This document shows, piece by piece, positions 1-10,828 of a stretch of 64,000 nucleotides of DNA. The notes under the pieces are model-generated. The model was given only the letters and a program-made list of their open reading frames with translations, was not told where the DNA came from and searched no databases. Within the stretch, counting starts at the first letter, position 1. Every line of letters begins with the position of its first letter. This DNA comes from Dasypus novemcinctus. Taxonomy: Eukaryota > Chordata > Mammalia > Cingulata > Dasypodidae. Made by a program: the position numbers and the translations under genes. The stretch is taken from contig NC_080686.1 of assembly GCF_030445035.2 (NCBI RefSeq), positions 843,931 to 907,930 on the forward strand, read 5' to 3'.

Positions 1-84
1 CCTCTAGTGCACAGGATCAAATTTTCATGTCTGAATTAGATGGGAAAAGGAAGAAATGAAGAATGGCTCAGTTCTAACTCAGAT

Positions 85-330
85 GAAGAAAGTTGACCTC
101 ACCTTGAAGTAAATGGTGCATGCTCTCTGCCCTGGCACTTAGAAACTATTCCAGCTGGCCTTCAGGAGGATCTTGGAGGACACGGAGTCACAGTCAGTAC
201 CTTGGGTGTGTTCCTCCTGGATTGGTCATGAGGCCTTATTTGGAGCAGGGATTAGGGTCTATGAGGCAGGTAATCAGCAAGCACAAGTGAGCTGCTGAGG
301 AGAGGAAGAACCACACCATGGAGGGGCAGC
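85..330. repeat. Unclassified dispersed repeat, copy A
   Basis: The stretch around 100-260 reads like 1,150-1,300 and 18,817-18,960. In all three a 'gacctcaccttgaa'-like start is followed after roughly 100 bp by a 'ggaggacac(g/a)gagt' word and then 'cagtacctt'-like sequence. The copies are strongly diverged and share no obvious coding potential. I do not recognise the family; an old LTR or a non-autonomous element is possible. Boundaries are approximate. Confidence 0.35.
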
Positions 331-1139
331 AATAGCAAGGGAAGCTGTCACTGGTGTTTAGCAGGAACTAACCCTGCAAAGGGACTAAACTGCAGCAGTT
401 TGTTCAATGAGAGATTCTTACCACTCCTCCTGCCCCTTTTGAAGCCCAGTGTTATAGTTTGACCATTGACTGTGCAAATATATGTAAAATGTGCAACTGT
501 GGTGGAATATGAGCAAAATCCCAAACCACCTAATGGGAACACAGCTGCTTCCAAGTACTGTAGTACATGGCCATTTGTCTTCACCTTAAACAGAAGCACA
601 TTCCTATTTCTTATGTCCCCGTGGAAGCTGAAAGCAGGCTTCTCTCCACAGTAAAGTAAGCATGAAAAACCTTGTGGTTAAATTATCTAGATTTTTTTTT
701 CTTAACGTGTAACCAATACCACCATTTGCACTTACTCCTGAAGCCACTTACAATTAGAGAAATGAAAACACTGAGGATTGGACCATGCTGTTTATGTTTG
801 CACAAATATTTTACTCTGTTGCTTCCTTTAGAAAAGCTGATGATAAAAAGTGGTCCAGTGAAATGCCCGTAAAGTAACTGTAACAGATGTGTGGAAATGC
901 ACAGGATTTTCCTGTTTGATCCATCTCTCCTATTTATTTAGGTTGGAAATAAAATCTTAATCCTATGAGGAAAAACTAGCCCTGTATCATACAGGTGATT
1001 CTTTGTGGTTCCTCTTGTGTCAGGGCTAAGTTAGTAACAGGCTCCAAATGAACACTCCCCCTGACCAAGGAAATTGTATACATCATGAATAATTACTTGG
1101 TCTGATTTTCATATCTTAATGAAAGCTAAAATTAGGAAG
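331..1139. other. No gene or recognised repeat
   Basis: This stretch is AT-rich and has only short, random-looking open frames on both strands. I see no splice-flanked exon, promoter cluster or repeat family that I can name. Confidence 0.4.
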
Positions 1140-1500
1140 TTTATTTCAGTAAACGAAAGGGTGACCTTAACTTTGAGTTAGATGAAATGTCTTTGTCTGC
1201 CCTATCTCTAGGGGACTTCTCTAACAGACCCTTGGGGGTTGCTGGGAGGACACAGAGTAAGTATCTTTACATGGGGTATTGTTCACAAATTATTCAGGCA
1301 GCTGCCATGCCTTTGCAATGGGCAAGAAAATATGGAGCTGAGGGCAATAAGCCTGGAATGATGTGTGGTAGCCCATGCTTTCTGGTGGAAGAAGGATTTT
1401 AAAGGAGGAGAGGAACAGGAAACAAATGAGAAACAAGAATGTTTGGCTATGTAGCTTAAGGCATCCAAGAACAACATGATATATCCAACCCACAAATAGT
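1140..1500. repeat. Unclassified dispersed repeat, copy B
   Basis: It resembles copy A and the longer copy at 18.8-19.2 kb. The shared landmarks, in order, are a 'gaccttaactttgagtta' start, 'gggaggacacagagtaa', a purine-rich 'aggaacaggaaacaaatgag' stretch, and 'tggctatgtagcttaagg' near the end, followed by 'gatatatccaaccc'. The same order and strand in each copy support one family. The family name is unknown to me. Confidence 0.4.
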
Positions 1501-2729
1501 ATGAAATAGATGCTATTCCCTCAGAGTCCTATCACTCTTCCTTCCTCTTTTGAATCAAAGCTAATTGTAGTGTCCTTTTGTACTTCACAAGATCATTTCA
1601 ATCTCCACTACTACAAAATGCTGCTACTAAAATACTCATTTGTTGTGTAGTATTTTTCTTTGTGTGTATTGGTGGACTGGATATAATTCTAGGTAAATTA
1701 TTCTTTGTATTGAGTCACTGAGATGTGTCATAAGGATAGTCTTTATAGAGCTTGTCATTATACTGAAGCATTACCATTTAAAAGTAACATGTTCAACTTA
1801 TATTTTTCCTTCATTCTTTCTTTTCATTACTGTATTTTTGTATTCACTGAGTGATGTGACTCTCCATGCTTACATGAACCAGCCCACTGTGGGACAGTTA
1901 ATTTGGATTAACTGTATTGAGAGGTTGAGCATTGATTCTTTATCCCACCTATGCAGGAATGTGGCAATGAGAGTGATGAACATGAAGCTTATGACTAAGA
2001 TGGAGTTGGATTACTTCCTGGTTACTGTTCCTCCAATGTGTACTCACAGAATGATCATTTTAATGGCTGTGGCAATAAAGTCATCAAGTAGATGAAAATA
2101 TCTCCCCAATACCTGTCTACTTGGGCCATGCACTGAGCTGTGACCCAACATTGGCAGAGATTGGCAACTTGTTCTACTGATGCCTCACAAGTCTCAGAAT
2201 TTACCAGAAACATTTTGGGCTTTCTCTTGCTTTTCAAACTAATAACTAAAAGATTTGGTAAAATGCAACTAATGCAACCCTGGGTTATATGACCCCTGAG
2301 TATATCAAATATATAAGTGCAGTGTTTAAGAACTGTCTAGGGCACATGCATATATACAGATGATGGAAACTCCTTCATTGTCACTAATAAATCATGCCTG
2401 TGATGTAAGTGATAGCTCACAATTTTGGTATATTGTAATATACTATCACAATATTAGTATATATTGTGATAGGTAGCACTATCACAGATATTAGTGGTAG
2501 AATATTTGACTCTACCACTTAGGAATTTGAAGTCTTGGGTCATTAATCAATGCCCCTCAGAATCTTCATGTAAGGGATGGGGAGAGTGTACATCATTGCA
2601 AGAATGATTCTGGTGAGGATTTTACAGGTTAATATATGTGAAATATGCAGTGGTGTGGGTTGCTTATGAATTGCTAAAGAAATTTATGGCCTTGGACAAG
2701 ATGCTAAATTTTGTAGAGATGGTAATTTA
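1501..2729. other. No gene recognised; AT-rich, contains a small hairpin
   Basis: Only short frames are present. The one structured item is the inverted repeat near 2,443-2,472, which is listed separately. Confidence 0.4.
2443..2472. repeat. Perfect 12-bp inverted repeat (hairpin)
   Basis: The arms CTATCACAATAT (2,443-2,454) and ATATTGTGATAG (2,461-2,472) are exact reverse complements around a 6-nt loop. A third partial copy, 'ctatcacagatatta', follows at about 2,480. It may be the tip of a small hairpin transposon or chance AT-rich folding; no target duplication was identified. Confidence 0.6.
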
Positions 2730-3000
2730 ACAAGCATGATGTTTGCTGCTGTGGGGCCTTCCATCATGAAAGAAAGATGGCAGGGAGAGTAGGAGGAAAG
2801 AAACAAAACTCAGTGTCCCCAGCTTTGTAGCTAATGGAAGCCTAAAGCAATTGGCCATACCCAGTGTACAAATGGCACAAAAATACATGCTGTGGCCCAG
2901 TGGCTGAGTACTATCACATCTCCTCTCTATAGTGTATCTCACCTAAATTGCCAGTATCCTCTTGACAAATCCAACAAATTCAGCTCCTTGGATATACATG
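2730..3000. repeat. Unclassified dispersed repeat, partial copy C
   Basis: The 3' half resembles copy B and the 18.8-kb copy. It shows a purine-rich 'gaaagaaagatggcaggg' stretch, then 'agctttgtagctaatggaag', then after about 130 bp 'ccagtatcctcttgacaaa', matching the order seen at 19,020-19,210. Divergence is high and the boundaries are approximate. Confidence 0.35.
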
Positions 3001-3549
3001 TACTGATGCTACATTTACCATTTGTTCCACAGGAATTTCCACTTGATTAAAAGCAACTTTTTTTTGGTGGTCTAGATTCCAGCCTACATTGTACATTCCA
3101 TTGCATTTATTCAGTATCATATTGTAATAAACATAATCAATTGTAGAAGATTGATGATCTAAAATATTAACATTTAAATGTCACTGCTTATTAATCATAT
3201 GGATTTTCTTCCAGTCTTTCTTTGCAACCCCCTTTGTTAATTCATTGAAATATTGTTTGTTCATTATTGGCCATCAACTCTGGGATGCTCATTATAGAGG
3301 GCTGCCTAGATTGAGTGCCAACACCCATAAAGACAGCTGTTTAAGAATGTTTCAAGAAGGGTTTTAGAAACCAGGTTAAGAATGATGATGTTCCTGAGTT
3401 CTTATTTTTCAGTGACAGTATTGTGTTGACTCATGATTTGAGCATCTATGGTGTCATTTGGGATGATGTTATCAAATGCACTGTATTGTCTTCTCAATGC
3501 CTATCTGCTTTTTCTTAATATATATGTATTTTTAATCACCCCTTTGCAG
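3001..3549. other. No gene or recognised repeat
   Basis: AT-rich unassigned sequence with no supported open frame. Confidence 0.35.
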
Positions 3550-3930
3550 CTTTTTTTTTTGCTTGCTCTCAGTTCTTTGTGTCCATTCACAGTGCGTTCT
3601 TCTGTGTCTGTATTTTTACTTATTTATTTTCCCCTCCCCCCCCACTTTGTGGCTTGCTTGCTGTCTGCTCTGTGTCGATTTGCTGCATGCTCTTCTGTGT
3701 TTTTTTGCTTGTCTCCCTTTTTGTTATGTCACCTTGCTGACTTGGCGCCCCATGGTGCTTGCAGGCCTGGATACCTTCTGCAGTGCTTGCGGGCTCGTGG
3801 CATTCCATGGCACCTGGGCCAGTAGCTCTCTGCAGCATGTGGCTGAGCCTGCCTTTACAAAGAGGCCCTGGGTTCATGCTGTATGGTAGACAGGAGCCCA
3901 ACTGATTGAGCCACAGCCACTTCCTGCCTG
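3550..3930 (-). mobile_element. DAS-SINE-type tRNA-derived SINE (old copy)
   Basis: On the minus strand this reads as a tRNA-like head ('gtggctcaatcagttgggct', complement of the 3,905-3,924 region) followed by a body and an A-rich tail seen as poly-T at about 3,551. Key words such as 'tgtgtccattcacagtgcg' and 'tatggtaga' recur in the SINEs at 9.3 kb, 52.8 kb and 55.4 kb. CpG decay and scattered changes mark it as older than the 9.3-kb copy. The ORFs crossing it are fortuitous. Confidence 0.75.
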
Positions 3931-5162
3931 TCTGCTTTTGGTGACTTGCTGAGCTGTGTCCTCAGCCCTCTTGGGATTGACCATGTTATCCTATGTATTG
4001 CCACACAACTCAGAATTTTGAGCTGCTCATTTGCATGTGGGAGTACTGTGTGCTTTGGGTACTAATAACTATGCCAAAGTCTGTAATATTCTGGACAGCT
4101 AACTTCCCTAGGCCATGTGACTATGGAGGCTACTTTATAATGATGGGCAGTTTTGGTCTCTTTGTAGGCCCAGGTAATTAGGGTGTAGGTACATACACAT
4201 GTGCTAGAACTCTCTTGCATGGTTTCTAGCAAGCATATGGTTGTGTGGTAAGTTCATGTCTGTAGGTCACAGTATTATGACACATGGCTGAGTTCACATT
4301 TATGACCTTCCCTTTAGCAGTGCAAGAGTGAGTTCACATCTGCACCTCACTTTTACATCTTTTTGCCATCATAGAAAGCAAACCCCAGATCCAGCTGTGG
4401 TGAGGACAGAACAAGGTCATATACATAGAGCATGCTGTGGTGATGGGTTGTATTTGAGAAAACTGTCCCTGGTAATTGTCCAGTGTAAATGGCACCTAAC
4501 ATCTAGGGAGCTGCTTATGGTCACCCCTTTTGCTCAGAGACAAACTAAAAATTACACCACAGAAACTAAAACTAGAGTACCTGCAAACCCCCTTGCATGC
4601 AAAACTTGCACAACTTAGAGAGATCACAGCCATTACCACAGAATGTCGTAACAAGGGCACATTTCCTCCATGGAAACCCTTCATCATACCCCTAATCCTC
4701 ATCTCACCATGATGCTGTGATTAGCCTGAGTCTCTAGTTTGAAGCCCGAGTCTCTTATATTTGTTTTCTCATCAGACATTGGATGAGCCCAGAACACCTA
4801 CTTTTTCACTTGCTCTGGAGTTCCCCTGCAATTGTAGAAAAGAAAAGTATGAGGATACTGTGATGTTGAATAGGGTCTGTTCAGATGGTGATTTTATAAA
4901 AACATATAGGAAGCACTAGTAAAGTCAAAGCCCCCATGAATAAGCCTGGCAACTAACTTTGGGAGTCAACCTTTTTCTGCAGTATGTGTTTCTCAAATCC
5001 ATTTTGATGGCAATTAGCTAAGTCCTAATCTGATCAGGAATAATGGTGCTCAAGCATAAATCCACTACCATATGGTTTATGAAACAACACTGCCATTTTA
5101 ACACTTCCATCTTCTGAGATCTTTTGGTAGGCATCTCCCAACTATCCTTCCCCTAAAGAGTG
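3931..5162. other. No gene or recognised repeat
   Basis: This is mixed-composition DNA between the SINE and the ERV-K target site. Short frames such as 4,328-4,618 lack any recognisable motif and are likely chance. Confidence 0.4.
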
Positions 5163-5168
5163 GTTAAT
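5163..5168. repeat. Left target-site duplication GTTAAT of outer ERV-K
   Basis: GTTAAT abuts the 5' LTR start TGTGGGG and is repeated exactly at 18,051-18,056 after the 3' LTR. Six-base duplications are typical of class II (ERV-K/beta-like) integrase. Confidence 0.92.
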
Positions 5169-5573
5169 TGTGGGGAGCCACCCGCTGTGAAATCTATTTA
5201 CAGCCTCCAACAACATGAGCGGATTTCACAACTACCTCAGCCCTGGCCCGCCATTTCCTTCTTCTTCTTCCTCCTTGTTTCTTTGTTCTCCCCTTCCCGC
5301 CACAACTCTGGTAACCACAGCAGCATGCATGCGCAAGGCATGAAATTCTGCAGACCCAGCATGAACTTTCAGCCAATTCCCTCCTTGGACACCTGCCACC
5401 CACAAGACCAGCCTATCACCCATGGACACTTTCCCTTCCCTCAGTATACATTCCCATGTTCTACCCCCAATAAATGAGGCTTGATCAGAATCCTGTCTTG
5501 CCTCCATTCTTCTCATCCCCTGCCCCCACTTCTTCCCACAGGCCCCTGGAATCCACCCCCGCCAGATTGGGCA
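5169..5573 (+). repeat. 5' LTR of outer ERV-K
   Basis: It starts TGTGGGGAGCC and ends at CA, immediately before the primer site. It carries an AATAAA signal at 5,469-5,474 preceded by a TATA-like 'gtatacatt', and a CT-rich tract around 5,248-5,280. It has the same length as the 3' LTR (17,646-18,050), and AATAAA lies at the same offset of 300 bp. Open frames on both strands inside the LTR are not genes. Confidence 0.93.
5469..5474 (+). promoter_or_regulatory. LTR polyadenylation signal AATAAA (5' LTR)
   Basis: An exact AATAAA sits in the sequence 'cccccaataaatgagg', conserved at the same offset in the 3' LTR (17,946-17,951). Confidence 0.8.
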
Positions 5574-5575
5574 AG

Positions 5576-5593
5576 CGGTGCCCTACATGGGTG
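5576..5593 (+). other. Degenerate tRNA-Lys-type primer binding site
   Basis: The segment 'ggtgccctacatggg' just downstream of the LTR differs at only a few positions from the lysine primer site that survives intact in the nested provirus (14,842-14,859). Lysine priming is the norm in class II ERVs. Mutations make it a relic. Confidence 0.7.
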
Positions 5594-5663
5594 GGGCCAG
5601 GAATGAAGTACTCTTGATATGCCAACACAACGGAAAACCTGGCCAGGTGATCTACGCGAACTT

Positions 5664-5825
5664 GGAAGACCTGAGAATTCTTGGGCGGAAGACCTGAGCA
5701 ATCAGCTTGGACAGAAGACCTAAGCCATCAGCTTGGGCAGAAGACCTGAGCAATCAGCTTGGGTGGAAGACCTAAGCCATCAGCTTGGGTAGAAGGCCTG
5801 AGCTATCAGCTTGGGCGGAAGAGAC
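5664..5825 (+). repeat. 26-bp tandem repeats in ERV-K leader
   Basis: About six units of the type 'aagacctgagcaatcagctt' plus 'gggcgg' lie head to tail. Neighbouring units alternate between a 'cctgagcaatcag' and a 'cctaagccatcag' version, as if the array grew by duplication of a two-unit (52-bp) block. They lie between primer site and gag, the region of the leader used for packaging and splicing in retroviruses. Confidence 0.85.
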
Positions 5826-5850
5826 CTTCAGAAGACTGCCTATCTTCTGA

Positions 5851-5862
5851 AGCTCGGTAAGT
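5851..5862 (+). promoter_or_regulatory. Putative major splice donor of ERV-K leader
   Basis: AGCTCG|GTAAGT gives a near-consensus donor (cut after 5,856), 17 nt before the gag ATG. A comparable donor precedes gag in the nested provirus. This placement fits subgenomic env splicing in beta-type retroviruses. Confidence 0.55.
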
Positions 5863-5873
5863 GATCGGGGAGG

Positions 5874-6990
5874 ATGGGGCAGGCATCCTCTAATAATTGT
5901 TCCCTTTTCCCTGTCTGGCCTGCAGGCCCCACTTAGGACAAGAGGAGTAAAGGTTAATGTTAAAGAACTCTCTAAATTCTTTGTGTTCCTAAAAGAAGTT
6001 TATCCCTGGTTTCCACAGGAAGGGGGCATTTACAACTCATAAAGGAGCTACAGCAGCTAAAAGGATTACAACACCATAAATGCAGAAAGGCAGTTAACCA
6101 CAATCCTTTTATCAACTTCCCACCCACCTGCACCTGCTTAGAAAGGCCACCCAGGGCATGCATCCCCTGCAGTGAAAAATCCCCCCCTTTTTTTGCATAT
6201 CCGGATCACCAAAAGGCAAATCGAGGGGCAAAACAATGAGGCAGATAATGAGGCAGATGGTGAGGTGAAGATAGTTCGTGTGCATTCCACTTTCCCCTTT
6301 AAATCTTTAAAAGAGCTTAAAACTGCCGCCTCCACCTATGGGCCCACTGCTCTGTAACAGGCTCAGGAGATTATGAAGGCACTGTACAGCATATGAATTA
6401 TAACCCTGCCCTATTCACCCAAATTCAAACTGCAGCCCTTAGGGCCTGCAAAAGGTTGCTCACAAAAGAACGCCCTGCCTCCTCCCTCACTAATATTAAG
6501 CAGGGGCCAGAGAAACCCTTTCAGATTTTGTAGGCAGATTGTGCGTGGCTGCAGAAAGACTGTTTTGGTGATATCAATACAGAAACAGACTATGTAAAGC
6601 AAATTGCCCTTTGAAAATGTGAATGCAGCTTGTCAGGCCACAGTTAGACCTTATAGAAAGAAGGAGGACTTGTCTGGTTACATCAGGCTTTGTTCTGAAA
6701 TTGGCCCCACCTACCAACAAGGCCTTGCTACGGCCACTGCTTTAAAAGAGGTTTTACAGCCGCAGCAAATAAGAACTTGTTTTAAGTGCGGTGATCCTGG
6801 CCATTTCACCCAAGACTGTCCCACCCCCGGTATTAACAAAAAGCCTAGTAGTGCCCCTAAAGTCTGTCCTCATTGCTGCTGCAGCCAGCCACTGGGCTAG
6901 TGGCTGTTGGTCCAAATCAACATGCAGGTCAACCTCTCCCTCCCCATCAGGGAAATGGAACATGAGGCCAGCTACAGGCCCCGAAACCCA
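5874..6990 (+). pseudogene. gag: gag remnant of outer ERV-K (matrix, capsid, nucleocapsid)
   Basis: The probable start is the ATG at 5,874, giving an MGQ N-terminus with the glycine-2 needed for myristoylation. About 70 nt later a different frame carries a matrix-like 'FVFLKEVYPWFPQEGG' segment. Capsid-like sequence follows, with a major-homology-type 'IKQGPEKPFQ' stretch at about 6,496-6,530. The nucleocapsid has an exact CX2CX4HX4C knuckle ([14 protein letters not shown], 6,778-6,819) and a second knuckle split by a frameshift around 6,870-6,910. Several stops (for example at about 6,353 and 6,531) and frameshifts break it. In life such a protein would assemble the particle core and bind genomic RNA; this copy cannot make a full Gag. 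Confidence 0.85.
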
Positions 6991-7009
6991 AACAAGCTTA
7001 TGAGGCAAT

Positions 7010-9272
7010 CAACTTTGCTCCAGCGAATGCCAATCCCTTTCACACTCTTCAAACTTCCTGCTGTCTACATGACAATGTAGCTCTGGGCTAGTGAGGGCTA
7101 ATATAGTTAAGCCACTGGAAAGAGAGAAAAATGTGGCAAAATTTGTATTTTGTTTTGTTTCCATGCTAATTCTGATTGGGCTTACTTAACCAAGATAATA
7201 AAATTAGTATGAAGTTTGTATCAAGGTCTAAAAGGAATTTTCAGTTTTAAATCAATAGTTTTCTCCAGAACTTCAAGTCTCAGTATAGTCTTACAGTAAT
7301 AATCCAAAAATGTGTGTTAATGGTCTGTCTAAACTGCAAAATAAAAACTTAACTATATTTATGCTGCTCAAGTTATTTTAACTGATTGCTGATAACTAAT
7401 AATGTTTCCAAGCACAAGCTTGCTATTACAGGTGACATGAATTCCAGAAGAAATCTTAAAAGGTACAATCTAAAATGTGATATATAACAGAGGATTTAAA
7501 AGCAGCTATACAAGAAAGTAAGAATTATGAGTCAATTGTAAATAAATTGTATGTTTCTGTTAATGTGTTGTAATTGTTTTTGTGTTTGTCTGTTCATTCA
7601 ATGTCAGTGTATATTGTGATACCTCCGGATGGTAAATATAAATTAGTAGAAATTTTTAAAAGAGATCTATTCAAATGGCCAAAAATTAAATAAGCACTTA
7701 TATTAATAGTTAAGTTAATTATATTAATACATAAGTTTAAATGTTAATAAGATATCTACAATGATAAAAATTGTAAGTCTTGATTAACAAAATTACTTTG
7801 CCTTTTCATAGGGGATGGTTTTTGCCTAGATTGAAATGAATGGCTTGTTTTTCTTTGCAGGGTGGTGTGGGGGATGCAAAACTTGAATGAATGTTAAAGA
7901 GTTGGGTGTTTGTGGCAATGCTAGCTGAATTTAATGGGTTTTGCAAGGGGGTGTGTTTTGTCCTAAAGTAGGATGGCTAATTTTTCATAAAACTCTTGAA
8001 ACTTAATTTGCATGTGGCAAGTTTGTAGAAGGTATTGTGATAACTTTAAGTAAGGGAATGTGTTCTGTAAAGATAAAATTTGTCTAAAAATGATATAATT
8101 ATAGTCTATATGGTTATAAATAATTATAAAAGGTCTTATAAAGCATTATTTAAATTAAAGTGTTTTAAGTGGCTATTTCCAAAAGGTCATTATAAAACAA
8201 ACCTGAATTAATAATAATAATAATAAAAAGTAATTTTCTAACAGGGAAGCTTGGCTGCAGCCAGCCTCCCTTGACAACTTGCTTTTAGGAAACTGTTTCT
8301 GATATTGCATGCTACTAAGTATTTAAAGTAAAGTTCATTATGTTAACAAGCTCATTTAGTGTTCACGGTATTTATGTTATAAAAAGTTTGCTTGATAACT
8401 TTGTATGTAGGCTATATGGAATGTATTTTTACTATTAAGGAAACGGGATAATTTTTTCCTAAGATAAAATGATTGGTTATTAAGAAAGGGTAAAATATGG
8501 AGCAAACCTGAGTGACCACTAAAAGTGCAGAAGGTTCGTGAAAAAGGAAATTTTATAGTTAAAGTTGAATAAGATTTGATGGGTCTATCTATAAAATTTT
8601 AAAGGCTTTAGTATCAAGTAGTATGCTGATGCAAAGTTGAAAATTTTTATTCTTTCTCAAGGCCTCTCATCATTAATCTGTTTTGGTAAAAGTTCTTATC
8701 CTCAATAATCAGTATACAAAGAAAGTCTGTCTTATCAAAATAGCTTCTTGTGCTTCTTCTGCTTATCATTTCCTCAGTGTTCCAAGAAAGGAAAGTTTTA
8801 TCTCTTTTAAAGGAACATAATGTTCAAAACTGCTTTCTCAAAACCTAATCCTGAACAGTAGCCTTTTATTCCAAACTAATTATAAGAGATTTGTTCTTTT
8901 ACCTTGAAAGAAAAATTAAAGTAATAATTAAGTTCTTTTAATATGTTATAAGTAAATAAAAGGTGTTTTACAGTGTTATAAAATTAACAAGTTTTTTCTT
9001 CCCTTAAACCCTCTATTAATTAAAGTCATATGATCAAAAGGTTTCTATAAATGCTTAAAAGTGTATAAAGTTATCAATATTTCAGCATAATATTAAAGAG
9101 AAGTACAGTGTGGTTATTCATGGTTTTAATTATAATAAAAGAGTATGTGTCACAGAAACAACCTCTTATCATAGATTAAAGTAACAACACTAGTATGCAG
9201 CAATCCCAAACACTGCTAGTTTGTTGCAAAAAGTTAAAGTCCAACACAGCTATCACTTTGTTTTAAAACTTG
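7010..9272 (+). other. AT-rich non-coding module in place of protease/RT
   Basis: This is about 2.2 kb of very AT-rich DNA between the gag nucleocapsid and the RNase H relic, with no reading frame of note and no RT motifs. The part 7,428-8,490 is homologous (inverted in window coordinates) to 12,830-13,722 of the nested provirus. Relative to each provirus it has the same sense and lies downstream of gag in both. Landmarks shared in order are 'ttaaaagcagctatac', 'cctccggatggtaaatata' and 'ttgcatgctactaagtattt'. It looks like a heritable part of a non-autonomous ERV-K lineage, not random decay. Its origin and role are unknown. Confidence 0.7.
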
Positions 9273-9286
9273 CTAAGACTTTCTTT
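9273..9286. repeat. Left target-site duplication of the 9.3-kb SINE
   Basis: CTAAGACTTTCTTT is repeated at 9,657-9,670 on the other side of the SINE, as expected for L1-driven target-primed insertion. The T-run of the tail blurs the right edge by a base or two. Confidence 0.9.
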
Positions 9287-9656
9287 TTTTTTTTTTAAAG
9301 ATTTATTTATTTATTTAATTCCCCCCCCCTCCCTGGTTGTCTGTTCTTGGTGTCTATTTGCTGCGTCTTGTTTCTTTGTCCGCTTCTGTTGTCGTCAGCG
9401 GCACGGGAAGTGTGGGCGGCACCATTCCTGGGCAGGCTGCTCTTTCTTTTCATGCTGGGCAGCTCTCCTCACGAGCGCACTCCTTGCGCGTGGGGCTCCC
9501 CCACGCAGGGGACACCCTTGCGTGGCACGGCACTCCTTGTGCGCATCAGCGCTGCGCATGGCCAGCTCCACACGAGTCAAGGAGGCCCGGGGTTTGAACC
9601 GCGGACCTCCCATATGGTAGACGGATGCCCTAACCACTGGGCCAAAGTCCGTTTCC
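9287..9656 (-). mobile_element. DAS-SINE, young copy
   Basis: This is the best-preserved SINE of the window. On the minus strand it has a tRNA-like head with B box GGTTCAAACC (9,600 to 9,591), a GC-rich body still carrying many CpGs, and an A-rich tail seen as poly-T and TTTA repeats at 9,287-9,318. It is flanked by a 14-bp duplication. This family is the main clue that the host is an armadillo. The three + strand frames through it (up to 186 codons) come from GC-rich composition. Confidence 0.93.
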
Positions 9657-9839
9657 CTAAGACTTTCTTTAGTGTCTTCTTACACAAATCAAGCCAGCTG
9701 CATTCCTCTATCTATAAAAAACCTAACAATGAACTTTTGCAGTGCTTTTCAGGACTATGTGCATGGCCTAACCATCTTGTACAGTATTTACTGATTGTAA
9801 TAGTAATAAAAAAGCAGCATACGTTACTTCTTGAAAAGA

Positions 9840-10690
9840 ACAGGCTTGGCAGACTCCATTCATGTCTGCTCAGCATACTGAACTTGCTGCCATCATTAAG
9901 GTGTTAACAATATTTAAGGAACCTTTGAATGTTGTCTCTAATTCTGAATATGTATGCCTTACTGTTTAGCATACTGGAACAGCTCATATCTTTGCTACTA
10001 ATAAGTTATCTCAACTTTTCACTGACTTGCAACATCTCATCAGGTTAAAACAGCATCCTATTTACATTACTCACATACGCTCTCATACCTCTTTGCCTAG
10101 TCCTATGACAGCAAATAATGCTCGAGCTGATTTATTAGTAGGGTGTTTACAAGGTGCTCATGCTCTAACTCACATTAATGCTAAAGGTGTGTGAAATAAA
10201 TATCAAAAGTTAACAAAACTACAGGCACAAAAATTATTCATTCTTGTCCTACTTGTGGACCACTAACAGTGGTGCCTTTTCAAGCTGGAACTAATCCCAG
10301 AGGCCTGACTCCTAATCAATTATGGCAGATGGGTGTTACTCACATACCATCCTTTAGTAAACTACAATATGTTCATGTTTATATTGACACTTATTCTCAT
10401 TTTATGTACACTGCTGCTCAAAGTAAGGAACAGTTGCATCATGTTCGTTCACATCTATAGTCTGCTTTTGCTGTAATGGGATGCCCTCTAAAAATTAATA
10501 ATACACCTTACATTAGTAAATCCTTTGAATCTTTCCTTTTAAAATATGGTATTCAATATGTTGCTAATATTCCTTATAATCCTACAGGTCAAGCCATAGT
10601 TGAATGCAACCATCATACCCTAAAAACTATGCTTTTAAAACAAAAAGGGGGAAATAATGTTATTATGACACCAAATGATTAATTAGCAAA
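9840..10690 (+). pseudogene. pol: RNase H / integrase remnant of outer ERV-K pol
   Basis: From about 9,850 the translation shows the end of an RNase H domain ('TELAAIIKVL' then 'NVVSNSEYV', where an aspartate would be expected before the serine). The integrase zinc-binding region follows ('IRSHTSLPSP' and a CPTC pair at about 10,246). The catalytic core is recognisable around 10,300-10,450 ('RGLTPNQLWQMGVTHIPSF', then 'DTYSHF'). At 10,476-10,682 a frame carries 'YGIQYVANIPYNPTGQAIVE', which includes the conserved glutamate. The first core Asp appears replaced by Gly in WQMGVTH. Stops at about 9,968 and 10,458 and frameshifts inactivate it. Its position directly after the AT-rich module means the upstream pol domains are gone. 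Confidence 0.85.
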
Positions 10691-10822
10691 AGCTTTATTT
10701 ACTTTACATTTTCTTAATGTTTATAATTCATTAACACCTGTGGAATGTCACTCTGGAAAATGTCAAACATCTACAGTAGACACAGGAAATGAAGATCAAC
10801 CAATATTCTAGAAAGATATTTT

Positions 10823-10828
10823 AAGCAA
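10823..10828. repeat. Left target-site duplication AAGCAA of nested provirus
   Basis: AAGCAA precedes the LTR edge at 10,829 and recurs exactly at 15,834-15,839 after the other LTR. Host ERV-K sequence resumes there. Confidence 0.92.

Noticed and set aside
9591..9600. tRNA gene
   Set aside because: The B box and tRNA-like head belong to a SINE; no intact cloverleaf with acceptor stem is present.
9270..9907. 186-codon frame over the 9.3-kb SINE
   Set aside because: Most of it is the complement of a SINE; the rest reads ERV-K pol relic in the wrong frame.
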